Positions 48,466-61,200 of a stretch of DNA of 64,000 nt are shown here, in pieces; position 1 is the stretch's first letter; every line of letters starts with the position of its first letter. Source of the stretch: Epiperipatus broadwayi (Eukaryota; Onychophora; Udeonychophora; Euonychophora; Peripatidae); NCBI GenBank assembly GCA_028023455.1, contig JAQFVV010000003.1, forward strand, positions 644,001 to 708,000, given 5' to 3'. The notes below the pieces were generated by a model. It saw only the letters and a program-made list of their open reading frames with translations. It made no database searches and was not told where the DNA came from. The position numbers were made by a program, and so were the translations under genes.

Positions 48466-50105
48466 TTCATAATTATAGACAGATTCCTGAAAAAAAAAAA
48501 GGGCTGTAAAATTTTAATCCGAAACTTACACTAAATTCTACTTTTAAATCAGTGCATCTTTAAACTTTTAATTTGAAAATTGCAATAATTTCTTTTTAAT
48601 TTTGTCTAAAATAAAATAGTGGGTAATTAAAGTTTTATTATTTTAAAGATAACTGCTAAATTCTTGAGAGATGATTGAATGCTGTTCTCTGGTGATTAAT
48701 AAAACATCTCTGTAGTTCTTTTATGAGATGCGGTGGAAGACATTTACAGCCAAAACAAAACACCAATAAAATAGAAAATATTATTTAGAGTTTTTAAGTG
48801 AGAAATAACTGCAATATGTCCAATTAAATTTAAACAATGATTAAATATCGCTGTTATTGCATTAAGTCATTAAATGAACTTATTTAAGATGTTAAATAAC
48901 AAACAAGTAATTTAAATAATATTTGTCACGATCAATTGATCTATAGCAGATTACCAAAATTTGTGACACTCTCCTTAACATTGTTCAATAATATGATAGA
49001 ATTTTTTCACACAATAATACCCCCCCCCCATTAATAGCCATTACAATTTTGGATTACTGTATATAATTTAGTGATACCAACTATTTATATAAGAAACAAT
49101 ATTATCTCTGGATATTTTTTCATTGGACACTTATTGAACAAAAGTCAAGTATCACATGCTCTACACAATCAAGTGTCTTGTTAGTTAATAATAAAAAACA
49201 CTCGGACATATAAATAGATTGAGCTGATTTCAGAGTTATATAGCTGGTTATGAATACTGACTTGAATTTATAATCTTAGAATAGAAGTAATCAATCACAA
49301 GCTAAGTAGTAAATATAAGTAAAGAGACTAATTTGTAAATGAAATGAAACAGCTTCTCATATCTGAATTAGATAAAGCCAGAAAAAAGTCATTTTTTTAA
49401 GTGTTTACTTATACTGTGATGTATAAAATAAAATTTTAAAAAATCACAGTTATCCTTTATATTTAGTCTAAAAATTTTGTACAAGTTATGAAATCACATC
49501 CAACTTATAATTAACTTCTCTGCTAACTTAACTGTTGCTGTTAAACATTAAAAAAATAATTGTACTGTTAGTTGCTCAGGAGGTCATGTCAATTTTGAGG
49601 ACATGAACGGCAGATTAAGCATCCTTACGTGATTTTTTAAACTTTAATTGGTTAAAAATCAATCCAAAATCTTTTTTTTTTAATTTATGTTATCGATTAC
49701 ATGCTAATGAAGTAAATATTTTAATTATTTACAATTAATAAATCAAATGATTTATTGATTGGGAATTCATAAAAAAATTGAGCACCATAAGTGACAGATC
49801 TGGCGCCTTAATTCATGATCTTTGAGGTCCGGGGTCTATCACTCTATTGTTGCAACAAACTATACAGAGTTATTCACAAGTAATAAATTGTTACATTAGA
49901 AAACAACTATTTATATTTATATACACACATTTACTGAATGTGCAATTATTTATCCTTACCATACCATTAGTATTAATTGTTTTTTCTTAATAAGTAAATA
50001 TTTAGTTGCATCAACCAATTTGACTTTTTTAATATACTTGTTTTTATCAAATATAAAAATTTATTTTTTTCATTAATTTTGACTAGTATTCTTTGAATTA
50101 ATTAA
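48466..50105. other. unassigned A+T-rich DNA
   Basis: No gene recognised. A 10-C run is at 49,020-49,029. Two less A+T-rich patches (49,565-49,622 and 49,785-49,850) weakly recall tRNA-type promoter boxes (gttgctcaggaggtcatg; gaggtccggggtctatc) but form no complete tRNA-like unit. Confidence 0.45.
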
Positions 50106-50204
50106 AAGGGATTTGAACACAGCCTTTCAAGCGCCCTTCAGTTATCCAGTTTATCTTATATAAGCGATACACATGATTACATACATGTGAAAAAGATAAA
50201 TGAT

Positions 50205-50257
50205 CTTCAATATATATATATATATTTCATGCTAAATCGACACTCATCAGTTGGTCC
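50205..50257 (-). ncRNA. hammerhead ribozyme, partly decayed (family B)
   Basis: Minus strand: ACCAA, CUGAUGA and GAAA are intact. Stem II reads GUGUCGAUUUAGCAU and has lost inner pairs. Stem III has expanded into UA repeats (AUAUAUAUAUAU), and UUGA only partly matches stem I. Weak or no activity is expected. Confidence 0.6.
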
Positions 50258-50488
50258 AGATCATCTCTCTCTCTCACACACACATATATAATCAATGCTC
50301 AGATTATATTAAGATAGCAAATCTACAATCTTTAATGGACAGACTTCAATCATCTCTACTCACTAACTCTTCAGTCATCCATATCATTGAAAATCTGATG
50401 ATTGAAGCCTGACCATTAAAATTTATTGATTATCTATCTTAATATAAACGAATCACTGATTACATATGTGTGTGAGATATGATAAACT

Positions 50489-50535
50489 GGACCAACTGAT
50501 GAGTGCTGGTTCAGCATGAAATACATATATTGGAG
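50489..50535 (+). ncRNA. type I hammerhead ribozyme (family B)
   Basis: Plus strand: GGACCAA; CUGAUGA; stem II GUGCUG-GUU-CAGCAU (five Watson-Crick pairs plus a G-U next to the core); GAA; stem III AUAC/AUAU (three pairs and a C-A mismatch, no loop); H17=A; then UUGG pairing with CCAA. All core residues are present. The weakened stem III may require dimerisation or lower the rate. Confidence 0.75.
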
Positions 50536-50636
50536 ACCATTTGTCTTTTTCATGTATGTGGCCATGTGTATTGGTTATATAAGATAAAGTGGGTGACTGA
50601 AGGGAACTTGAAAGTCTGTGCTCAAATCCCCTTTAT

Positions 50637-53600
50637 TTACATCTACCTTAAATATATACACTATATTGTATTTAAATATTCTTAGAATTGTAAATAGGAT
50701 TTGATAAATTCATGGGTTATTCATCCATATCAATAACCTGACTCTGTCATAATTAAGTTTATGATAATGTTTTATTAGATTTGAAACTTGCTTAAATCTC
50801 TATTGAAGTATATTATACTTCTGAGTAATATAGACATTTTAGGTTATTGCACTTCAAAGTTACCTTTCTACGACAATTAGTATGCAAGATCAAAGGATTA
50901 TGTCAACAATCTGTGAAAAGAATTTTTTTTTCTGCTGTCGTGTTAAATCTATAACATTTGAAATATAGTGGTTTTGATTTTTCTTTTTGTTTTTAAACAA
51001 TATATATATATACAAAAAAAGTGACAACATGAGAAAAAAAGTTATAGTAAAACAATTATTGATTTTTATTGTGATTGACTCAATTATTGGCAGAAGGATG
51101 AATGTTAACTACCTATTATTGTTTAATGCATAAACATATTAAAGCATTGTCAAAAGCACACACACAAAAAAAGGGAATATACTTTCATAAACTAAATCAT
51201 AAAAATGTATATACAAGACTGAACCAATGCCTGATAAATATCATTATTGTCTTTTTGGTTTTATTTTTTTCATATAAATGTTTTCTTCTTTTTTTTTTAT
51301 GAAGTATTAATAACTTTATTTTTAGTAAGTGTTAAAAACATATCATGGGCACTCAGAATACTGAACACAAAATATTGAGATACGATGGATAGTGGATTGG
51401 TTTTCAAATCTTAAGTTAAGTGTAAATAATCAACGAGAAATGTTCAAACAAGACTGCATTCAGATGCTTTATAGAATATGATGCTAGATTTTCAAAGGCT
51501 AGTTGATGTTTTGGAGATAACCACTGCTGATAAAAAACTAATTAATGTAAGATGGAAAGAGATTTATTAATTTTAATGAATGAAAGGGAATATTAAGCAT
51601 TTTTAACAACATCCAATAAATATAACAATTGATAGTAATATCTCTACAACATCTGTTTTTCAATTATGTGGCTACAAAAGACATCTGCTCTCATTGCCAA
51701 AAATATCTCTTTTTTTTTTAGTTTTTCAAGACAAAGTGAGTTAGTTAAGTGATTGCCAATGAAAATTAACCATAAAGAATAAACACACATAAAGTAAAAT
51801 GAAACTTTCACTGTACAAAAAAAAAGAGTAGGAGAGAAATTTGATGAAATTACAATTGTTTGGCTATATATATTATTAAAAAATGACCAAAAGTTAAAAT
51901 CTGTAATTTTTTGATATTACATAAAGCCCTAATAAAAGAGTAAACACACTTAAAATTTCTGAAGAAACCATAACACAACTACAGAGCTATGACAATAATT
52001 TCTCATAATAGTAATTATGATGTTAACACAGAGCGTTTCAAATCTATATGGGAGTAACTCAAGATTTTATTTCAGTCATCATAATAATTCAGTTTCAAAT
52101 CCGTAGCATCAGTTCTAAAGTTTATTTTTACTAAGACAAATTACTTATGATAAGTTTAGTTTTTTTTTTTTAAATCTTAATATAATCCTTTTTTTAAATA
52201 AGTAATATATTGTTGTTTTATTAATAGTTTTATCCTTTATGATTCAGAGCAATGGCAAAATGGTGAATTCTAGAGATCATGTTACATGAATTGTAGCTTG
52301 GCTCTGACACTTACAGTCCTCAAACATATTATAAATTCCTGATAACTAAACTATTCAAATATTATTATTGTTAATCATTTTAATTATGGATTTTAATATT
52401 ATACTTAAATAATAATATGATATAGAATGAAAACAATTATAAAATACCATATGTAAATGCATACATTTTTAGAAATATATCACAAATCCAGAAGGTGCTT
52501 CTGATTAATGAAATGAAAACAAAACTAACAGAATTTCAATAATACTATGATTTTTCAGCTTTATAATCATATGATAGAATGAAAGGCTCTGACAAATTAT
52601 CACTAATAAATTAAAACATTTTTATTGCTTTGTAGAATGTCCAAAGCTGAGATTTTATCGAAACCACTCATAATTGATTATATCGTTCTAACTCCAAAAA
52701 CTAAAAAAAAAAAAAAAACAACAAAGAAAAAACACAAGGAACAAATGTTAAAAATGAGCTTGTTGATGATGGTATAAGCCAAATGTATAAACTACAAATA
52801 TCTTAACCCTTTAGTCTATTTATTTAACAGCTTGCAATATTGTCTTTCTTATTTTTTTTACAGCCAACACCTTGTTTAATTAACTCTCAAAATTATTTTA
52901 TTTTCAACAATATTATCTCAGTAAAAAAAAAATCAATATATCATCTTTTTAAAACGTCTTTCAATAAGCTCTATAATGCAAATGAGACTTATTTTCTTCA
53001 TTAAAGCATGCATAAATTTACTATAAATATTTTTTACAAAGTCTATTATTCTTCACATATCTAATTACAATTTCCATAATATTTACAAAATTTTACAGAA
53101 CACTACTGAATTTATTTTTTTTATGGGTTAATGTTGCACTATTAGTATATGTGTATCTCACATGAACACTGCAATAATTTGGTAGAATATAATTAATTTA
53201 TTTTAAAGCAATTATATCTCTATGATAAAATATTATTTGTTAAAAATAACAGCTGTGCACTGGAGTTTATGTTGCATCTCTAGACCCAAGCATGCCTTAA
53301 TATCCATAAATATATTATTGCATTTCAACAAATGCACTTTATATCTGAGTTTCTAAAAAATTTTCCATCATTCTGCAATAAAACTCCTACATATTTTAAT
53401 ATTAATTAGTAAAATAATGTTTTTATAGGTTGCATTCAAAATATTAAGAACATTATATATACCATCTTTTGAATTGGCACAATTGTCAGCATAATGTAAA
53501 TATAAAAACCAAGAGAATAAACCTTTTGCTTTTTTTTTTTAATCATTTCAAATTAAAAAAAAATTCATCAAGTCTACACCATATTTTGTTCCCTGCTAAA

Positions 53601-53644
53601 TGAATCTGAATATCTAACCTGTTCCAAATAATAATGGCATAAAA
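50637..53644. other. unassigned A+T-rich DNA
   Basis: No gene or repeat family recognised. The frame at 51,102-51,302 (plus) lacks motifs. Confidence 0.5.
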
Positions 53645-53780
53645 CCTGTAAGTATATCATTACTATGATCAGTTTTTTTTTATATCAAATGGCTCAGATT
53701 TTCCAAAAACACCAACCAGAAAATACATCCTTACTATCATCAATTTTTTTAATGCCAAATGGCTCAAATTTTCTACCAGC
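53645..53780. repeat. 70-bp tandem duplication
   Basis: caaatggctcagattttc at 53,686 and caaatggctcaaattttc at 53,756, each preceded by a segment like cattactatgatcagttttt / ccttactatcatcaattttt. Confidence 0.8.
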
Positions 53781-56700
53781 AGTAATAATGCTTTCTTTTA
53801 TTTCATCATGGTAAAATTATAATAATATGAATAAATTTCAGATGAAATTTATAAAAGCAATATAAAAATACCTTTTAATTTTCACACTTGCAAAGCATTT
53901 GACTGCCAATAAAAAGCATGCTTCTTGAATTTTCCAAAACCACATTAAATGCTGGTAAAACATTTATTATGTCAAAATTCTATTTATTCAACAAATCAAT
54001 GAAGTACTTTGCTAAAGTGGATAACAATAATATTTCATTTTGATATTTATAGCTTTATCTCCATTATTTTTTTTATATATTAAACAAGAGAAGCATTATT
54101 TTGATCAGCTGGAATTTATATATTTCAAAACAATTCTGATAGTTAGGAAATATATCACCATGACATTTTAAGATAGGTTTTCATGAATTGCAACCTTTTT
54201 AATATTGCAAAAGATTATTTAAACATTAGTAAGCTGTGTATTTTTGTCCAAATCTAAATGAGTAGCTAAGATAGATATAGTTATAAAAACTCTCATATCA
54301 ATTATTATATTTTTATTCAAAAAATTACCAAATTATTCCTTCCATGTATTCAAAATATTATTATATAAAATATTACCATGAATGAATTTAATAGAGTAAT
54401 GATATTATAGGTTAGATTTGCATGCTACTTTCACTGCACCAGACAAAGATATAAGTAGCCATAATAAGCAAATCACTTACTTCATTGCAATTTTAATCCA
54501 TCAATCTTTAATAAAACTTATTGCCAATCATTAAACTTCATCTTTAAATTCTTATATTGTTGATAAAATAGAATTTTTTATTTATTATCCAATCAGAGAT
54601 TTTCATTGGTTTGTATATATAAAAACACGTTATTGCCAAAAGAAAATATTTACAGTTATAAATATACTCATATTTTTTTTTAATATTGCTTGCATACACT
54701 ATGACATGATATGAATCATAATATTAGTTTATGGTAAGATTTTCCCACACTTACTAATCATCAACAATTATCATTACTACTGATATAATACATTAATTAG
54801 AATTTATATCACCATCAAAATCACATACAATAACTTTTTAAACCTAGCATGATTACACAGACATATCAGAATGTCATGTCTTAAACTTGACACTTGTAGA
54901 AAATAAACACATAAGTGCATATTTTAATTATTTTATTTAAGATAGTAAATTTCTAATTGTTAAATAAATAAATGTGATGGTCTCATTATTCTGAAAGTGT
55001 TGATTATAACATAAACATTATATGGATCCGAATTGTTTGCAATATGTTTACATAGCAACAGATTGAAATTAATTGACTATTAATGTAAAGTTTATAGAAT
55101 TATTAATGCTAAGTGTGTGCAGAACTAAAATAAATGTGTTTTCTATTGGTGTTTATCACAAAGGACCCATGCAGTATCAATGTTTTATCCAGCATTGTGG
55201 CATGCAAAGGTTATGCAATCTGGATAGAATATCAGTAATATGTTTTAATATACAGAAAATATACTGTTGATAAATAACTTTTATATTGTTATAAGTAATG
55301 CCGGAAATGATTTAACATTTTACTAACCAGTTAAATCAGTAAGCTAAAATCATGGCTTGTAGTGCAGTTTAAAAATTAATTGGAGTAGGTTAAAATCAAA
55401 TCATCTTTAAAAATAAAAAACAAGGAGTATTGCTAGATAAATATTGGAATAAAGTAGGCCAAATATATTATTTGATCAAAGAATTTAGCACATTAATTAT
55501 AATATTGATTATATGTACCTAAGGAGAGATTATCGATTCAAATCTTAATTAAAAAACTGAAATAGCTTCAAAGAAAATATTATAACTTTGCATTCAGTTT
55601 AATTATTAATTTATTTAATGGATATCTTGATTTAACTTTAGTCAGATTAAGCAAAATGATCAGAAAAGCTAATGTTGTTACCATAGAATGCCAACAACTT
55701 AGAAACTATCACAAAGAAGATTTATTGAGCTGTAAAAAAAGTTAGTACTAAATTGAAAGGTATTTAAATATTAAGACCCAGTAATTATTAAATGAAGTAG
55801 AAAGACCTTATCTAACTTCTTCTAATTGTTACTTGAGGAATTTGAATTTTTTATGATAAATATTGAAGCAAGCAATACCTGCCAAATATGTATGCTAAAT
55901 TTAAATGGTACAGTTACTTACATAACTAAAAATAACAAGTAAAAAATATCCATGATATGATTGATGTACTGTTGAAAACAGAATATCTCACCTTAAAAAG
56001 CAAAACATACTTTGAAACTAATCTGACAATTAATAAAATTTGTGTACTTGTTCATCTTAATAAATATAAAAATTTCCTACACCAATGACGAGACCTTAAA
56101 ATTCTGACATGATGAATATAACCATTTGTGACTGACATCAAGAATTAGATTTATTCTGAGTTCATTATGTTCTTTTAAACTACAGATTTCATAAATAACA
56201 TTGTTATATGTGATATAACTATTAAATGTTTATAAGAGTAACATAATGAATGAAAGGCACTTGGTAACTAATTACAATAAGTAGTTATATTAATATCAGA
56301 CACAGCAACATATGAATCACAGAAATATGATAAATGGATATCATAGCGTAATAAATAAATTTCTTGTTAAAAAAAAATATGGTTAATGGCAGTTTATTAT
56401 TTATAAACCAAAAAAAAAAAAACTCATAAAGTTTCTTAATAAAAAAATGCCAGTAAATGCAGAATTAATATCATCAAAGGGTAACTTAATTGAATTTTAA
56501 GTAGCAAATCTTATTTCTTCTATTCCTGTTCTGCCACCTAATGTAAATTTGAGTAATATTAATTATTTTCTTAGACTGTCTATTATCTTCCATTACTTCA
56601 GCACATCCAAGTCATTTAATCTACTAGATATAAAAATATTAGGTATTAGGGGAGGATAAAAATTCTTATGGGATAGTGTTTGTTATTTTTTCCAACTTCA

Positions 56701-59234
56701 TGACCATAACCTAAGGTTCAAATGCAAGGTAAATAAGTTTAGGATTTTTTTTTTTCAGAACTAGCCAAGACGTTTAGATTTTTTTTCAGGTAGACAACCT
56801 AAGGTTAGTTACATATTCAGAAATGACTAGTAAATATATATTTAAGTATCATGAGCTATATGATAAGTAAATGCTGCAGCTTAATTAGGTTAATATTTGG
56901 CTGATTGTAAAGGTAAAAACATGGTTGTAATATGATGATATGGCCTTCATCTTTAATAAGGAAGATGTTATACTCTTTGTGTAAAACATAACAGTTGTTT
57001 ATTCTCTCTTCTTCAATGTCTTTTACAGAGCCAACGTTATCATAAATATGTAGACAAACATTCTTGACGATATATATATATATATGTATGACTGCATTAA
57101 TCCCAGTTCATTCAATAAATGATTTTAGACTACCTTTTTTTTTTTTTAATTTTTCTTATTAAAGATTTTTTTTAATGCTTTTTTTTTTTCGGACTTATTT
57201 TTTGCTTTATATGTACACAAATATAAACATAATTTATCATTGATCACGACTTATTCAAACAAAATAAAAATGCTAATAACAACTGAAATGCCTTTCTAGT
57301 TTAACATGTGTTTAGAAATAGTTTTTATGGCAAACAGTGAACTAACGTTGAACTTTGAACATATTGTACAATAAATAAATAATAATAAAGAAATATAAAA
57401 GTGCGAATATCTATTTACCAAAAAGTGAATGTTATAATACCATTAGTGAGGGGAAATGTTATTTCTTTTTAAAAAATTAACCATTTTCCAACAAAAACGG
57501 ATATATAAAAAAACTTACTTTGATTAATTTATTAACTTCATAAATAAGAACAACTCTGTAAAATAATTTAAAAAGCACGAAAGAAATGGAAAGTTTACAA
57601 ATGTATGCGTGTGTGTATCTATAAATTCGAATCAAAAAAATTGTGATTTTACTAATATGATTTAAAACAGATTCAAGTCAATCTAAAATGATAAGACACT
57701 ACAAAATGTCAAAGATTCTCATATAAGAATAAATGTAAAAGTAAAACCATGGGCTTAGAACTTATATGTGCATGATATTTTCCCCAAAAGAGTATTATAT
57801 ATCTATAATAAAGTTGATTTTTTTTTATTTTTAAAGTAAGATTATTAATGTTTATCTCCACTTTGCTTTTAAACCTTTATTCACTGTCTAAATAGAAAAC
57901 ATGTATGTGCATGGAATTCAAAAAGGACATGAATATAGCCAAGTACCCTGTAAAATTTTTATTTATTTAGCTATCAAAACAGTAGTGAAATTAAAATTTG
58001 AAAGATTTCAAAATTTTGTATTTTTTTCATATATATATATATTAATTTTAATATTCTAACAGATAAAAGATGAATTCATAGTATTATTTCTGTACATTCT
58101 TATGATTTGAGAAAGGAAAAAACTGAAGATAATAGTTGTTATTGTACAGAAATGTCATCTATTTAATTATTATATTTTTATTACACGGAATCTCTCAGGA
58201 AAAATACTATGAATTCATATATATATCCATAACAAAATTTAAAAGAGCTATGATTATGATATAGCATATATAATGAAATCATGCTAAGCATGAATAGAAG
58301 ATAAAATTTATAAACAAATGTCTACTTTTTCTGTGTTAAATGTTCGAACATTTATATTTTTAACATATACACTCACATTAATATATACATGCGCAACATG
58401 AAAAATTCAACTCTAGACCTTTTACACATCACTAAATTTTAAACACTTCACCAACATAACTTTCTTAACTTAAATTAAAATGATTTTCAGTATGACTAAC
58501 TTTCCCAGTTTATATTAATAAAAGTGTCTTATTATTTGTTTCCAGCTCTAGAAACCTGAGTAAAATAGTGGACACTAGATGGCAATAAATCCATATATTT
58601 ATGAATTTCTAAGGGTCTATTAATATCACATTAAGATTTTTCATATTGAAAATAGATATCATTCTTCCAATAGTTTATTTAGTAATAAAAAACTTTTAAA
58701 TCTAGCCAAGGTATTCCATTGGGCTTATCCCTTAACATCACTGCTATTTGCAATATATGGAAACCCTATGAACACAGAAATTGGGCAGAGCACAAAAGGT
58801 CTCTTTCTTCCTCATCTTGGAACAACTCTTAAAAGTTTTTATCTTTTTTTGTTAATGTACTGATAGTCTTCAGAGACTTACAGACAATTTCTCTCATTTT
58901 TTATATTCTCAACACATTCCAAACAATAACAGGGTCTTCAATACAAGCTTGTAAATCACCCATGTAGAATATAGTTATAGATCATAATCTATCTACTATT
59001 TTCACATGTTCACACTCATCATTTTATGAAATTCCAAAAAAAAAACAACAACTAAAACACAATTAAATAAGCATCTAAATTATCTAGTTGTCAGCAAGTT
59101 CAATACAAAATAAAAACTTTCTGCCCAAAATTGCCTTATTATATAATAAAAGTTCATATAATTAATGCTTTTCTGTGTGTTATACTTATCACTCCAGTCC
59201 ATACATGCATCTTTTTAGGTCAACTGTTAAAAAT
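53781..59234. other. unassigned A+T-rich DNA
   Basis: No gene, RNA or repeat family recognised across about 5.4 kb. Short TA runs lie near 57,069 and 58,031. A single match to a family A outer motif (cactagatggcaataaat at about 58,573) is too short to call. The frame at 55,073-55,270 (plus) has no motif. Confidence 0.5.
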
Positions 59235-59716
59235 ATCTTGTAAGTTATAAACAATGAGGATTGCCAATTCATCTACAAGCTCTGGATAAGCATTTATCAC
59301 AAAGCTTGTAGAGGAATTGGAAACCTCATTGTTTATAACTTACAAGCTTAAGAGGTAGGGTAATGTGATCTATGACTCTTATTTTGCCTATTTATAGTCT
59401 CTGCCATAAGTCTTATGCAAATTTATATTGTAAGACTACTAATATATGGTATGGCTGAAGATCTATCAGCCCCATATAGCTATTTGAGTTCCACTCAATA
59501 GATAACTTTTAGATAAGTGCTTGGCTTTGGGTTAGTATTTATAGATCTAGTGTCTGAACCTACCCTGACACCTCTCTGAGGGGTGACAAAGTATGATACC
59601 ATGGTCAGAGATTTGGGAAGGGGTTCCTGACAGAAATATTTTAAATGCTGGCTCTGGCTAAGCATTTATCACAAAGCTTGTAGAGGAATTGGCAATCCTC
59701 ATTGTTTATGATATTA
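59235..59716. repeat. family F: 372-bp unit, inverted and tandem
   Basis: Left arm 59,237-59,280 (cttgtaagttataaacaatg) is the complement of 59,302-59,347 (agcttgtagaggaattgg through cttacaag), about 42 of 45 bases. The plus-strand segment ctctgg(a/c)taagcatttatcac and following bases recur at 59,280 and 59,652, period 372. The enclosed unit is less A+T-rich (around 59,540-59,640, ccctgacacctctctgagg) and contains a hairpin (ggctgaagatctatcagcc near 59,453). Same partial-inverted plus tandem layout as families B, D and E. No coding frame or hammerhead core found. Confidence 0.8.
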
Positions 59717-60186
59717 GTATCTTTCATTTTTTGTAGTAGTCCTTCAAAATGTATTTTCATACAGGGATTTGCAGTGAATATGTCATCCCCAGTAACATCC
59801 CTTATAACAAATAGGTAATATTGATCAATAATTAGTCTAATTTGAATATTATAATAAATAACTTCAATACAGTTTGTAATTTATTAAAAATTACTACTAA
59901 AATATTCACATATACAAAATAAAATAATAAAATAAAATAAAAAGTGAATGAAATACTAAATTCAGAGTTAAGCTTGAGGTACATAAGTTAGTAGTTTAGA
60001 GTCAGTGCAATGTAATATTATTTATCCTATCTTAAATAACTGAAACACAGGCTTGTTATATATCTGTGGCCATATATATGTAATATAGGGTATATGAGCA
60101 CAGAGTTTCACATCACCCACCTCTCTCCACTCTATCTAATAACACTGATACACCTAAACACATATATGCTGAAAAGATAAATAATC

Positions 60187-60230
60187 ACCAATATACGTAT
60201 TTCATGCTAAACCAGCAATCATCAGTTGGT
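60187..60230 (-). ncRNA. type I hammerhead ribozyme, intact core (family B)
   Basis: Minus strand: GGACCAA; CUGAUGA; stem II U-UGCU-GGUUU-AGCA-U (four pairs, U-U mismatch next to the core); GAA; stem III palindrome AUACGUAU (four pairs, no loop); H17=A; UUGGU pairing with ACCAA (five pairs). Every core position is as expected. Predicted cleavage lies between A17 and the first U of UUGGU. Confidence 0.8.
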
Positions 60231-60682
60231 CCAGACTATCATCTTTACACACATATATAGTATAAGTGCTCAGATATATATTAAGATAGACTATCCTCAT
60301 AGTTTAATGGACAGGCTTCAATCCACTCCACACTCCAACTCTTCAACCGTCCATCCAATTGAAAATCTGATGATGTAATGCTCAAAGGCCACCCTGAGGC
60401 CGAGATTATTGTCACACCCATGTTGACCTAAGGTCAATATGAACCCCACATGTACAGGACATAATACATTTAATACATATGCAAGGATGGGCAGACATCT
60501 CTATAATGTAATAACTGAAACACAGGCTTGTTATATACCTGTGGCTATATATATATATATATATATATAGGGTATATATATAGGGTATATGAGCACAGAC
60601 TTTCATTAAACTATGAGGATAGTCTATCTTAATATATATCTGAGCACTTATACTATATATGTGTGTAAAGATGATAGTCTGG

Positions 60683-60726
60683 ACCAACGGATGATTGCTG
60701 GTTTAGCATGAAATACGTATATTGGT
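60683..60726 (+). ncRNA. hammerhead ribozyme with U4-to-G mutation (family B)
   Basis: Identical to the copy at 61,157 except CGGAUGA in place of CUGAUGA; the change is at 60,689. U4 is a core residue, so this copy should be inactive. It is the upstream member of the plus-strand tandem pair. Confidence 0.8.
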
Positions 60727-61156
60727 GATTATTTATCTTTTCAGCATATATGTGTTTAGGTGTATCAGTGTTATTAGATAGAATGGAGAGAGGTGGGTGG
60801 TGTGAAAGTCTGTGCTCATATACCCTATATTACATATATATCGCCACAGGTATATAACAAGCCTGTGTTTCAGTTATTACATTATAGAGATGTCTGCCCA
60901 TCCTTGCATATGTATTAAATGGATTATGTCCTGTACATGTGGGGTTCATATTGACCTTAGGTCAACATGGGTGTGACAATAATCCGGCCTCAGGGTGGCC
61001 TTTGAGCATTCCATCATCAGATTTTCAATTGGATGGATGGTTGAAGAGTTGGAGTGTGGAGTGGATTGAAGCCTGTCCATTAAACTATGAGGATAGTCTA
61101 TCTTAATATATATCTGAGCACTTATACTATATATGTGTGTAAAGATGATAGTCTGG

Positions 61157-61200
61157 ACCAACTGATGATTGCTGGTTTAGCATGAAATACGTATATTGGT
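61157..61200 (+). ncRNA. type I hammerhead ribozyme, intact core (family B)
   Basis: Plus strand: ACCAA; CUGAUGA; stem II UUGCU/AGCAU with a five-base loop; GAA; AUACGUAU as loopless stem III; A17; then UUGGU closing stem I. Predicted cleavage falls after 61,195. It lies in the right X module, 474 bp from the mutated copy. Confidence 0.85.

Larger units (their letters stand above)
50106..50636. mobile_element. family B foldback element with two opposed hammerheads
   Basis: About 530 bp. Left arm (from aagggatttgaacacag at 50,106) and right arm (to ctgtgctcaaatcccctt at 50,633) are complementary over about 200 bp at perhaps 75-80%. The centre (50,310-50,430) contains a further inverted pair, cttcaatcat/atgattgaag. 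Each arm contains a hammerhead in its outward-reading strand. No protein-coding capacity: the frame at 50,503-50,685 begins inside the ribozyme. No target-site duplication was recognised. Confidence 0.8.

Noticed and set aside
49565-49850. Two tRNA-like patches
   Set aside because: Neither has both A and B boxes at a tRNA distance, and no cloverleaf could be drawn.
50394-50412. CTGATGATTGAAG in the centre of the 50-kb foldback (and 60,366 and 61,013 equivalents)
   Set aside because: CUGAUGA is present but is not followed by a hairpin and GAAA, and stem I is missing.
60412-61161. Paired minus-strand frames of 91 and 71 codons sharing an N-terminus
   Set aside because: Identity comes from the duplicated ribozyme module. 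They run antisense through the hammerhead and diverge at the repeat boundary.
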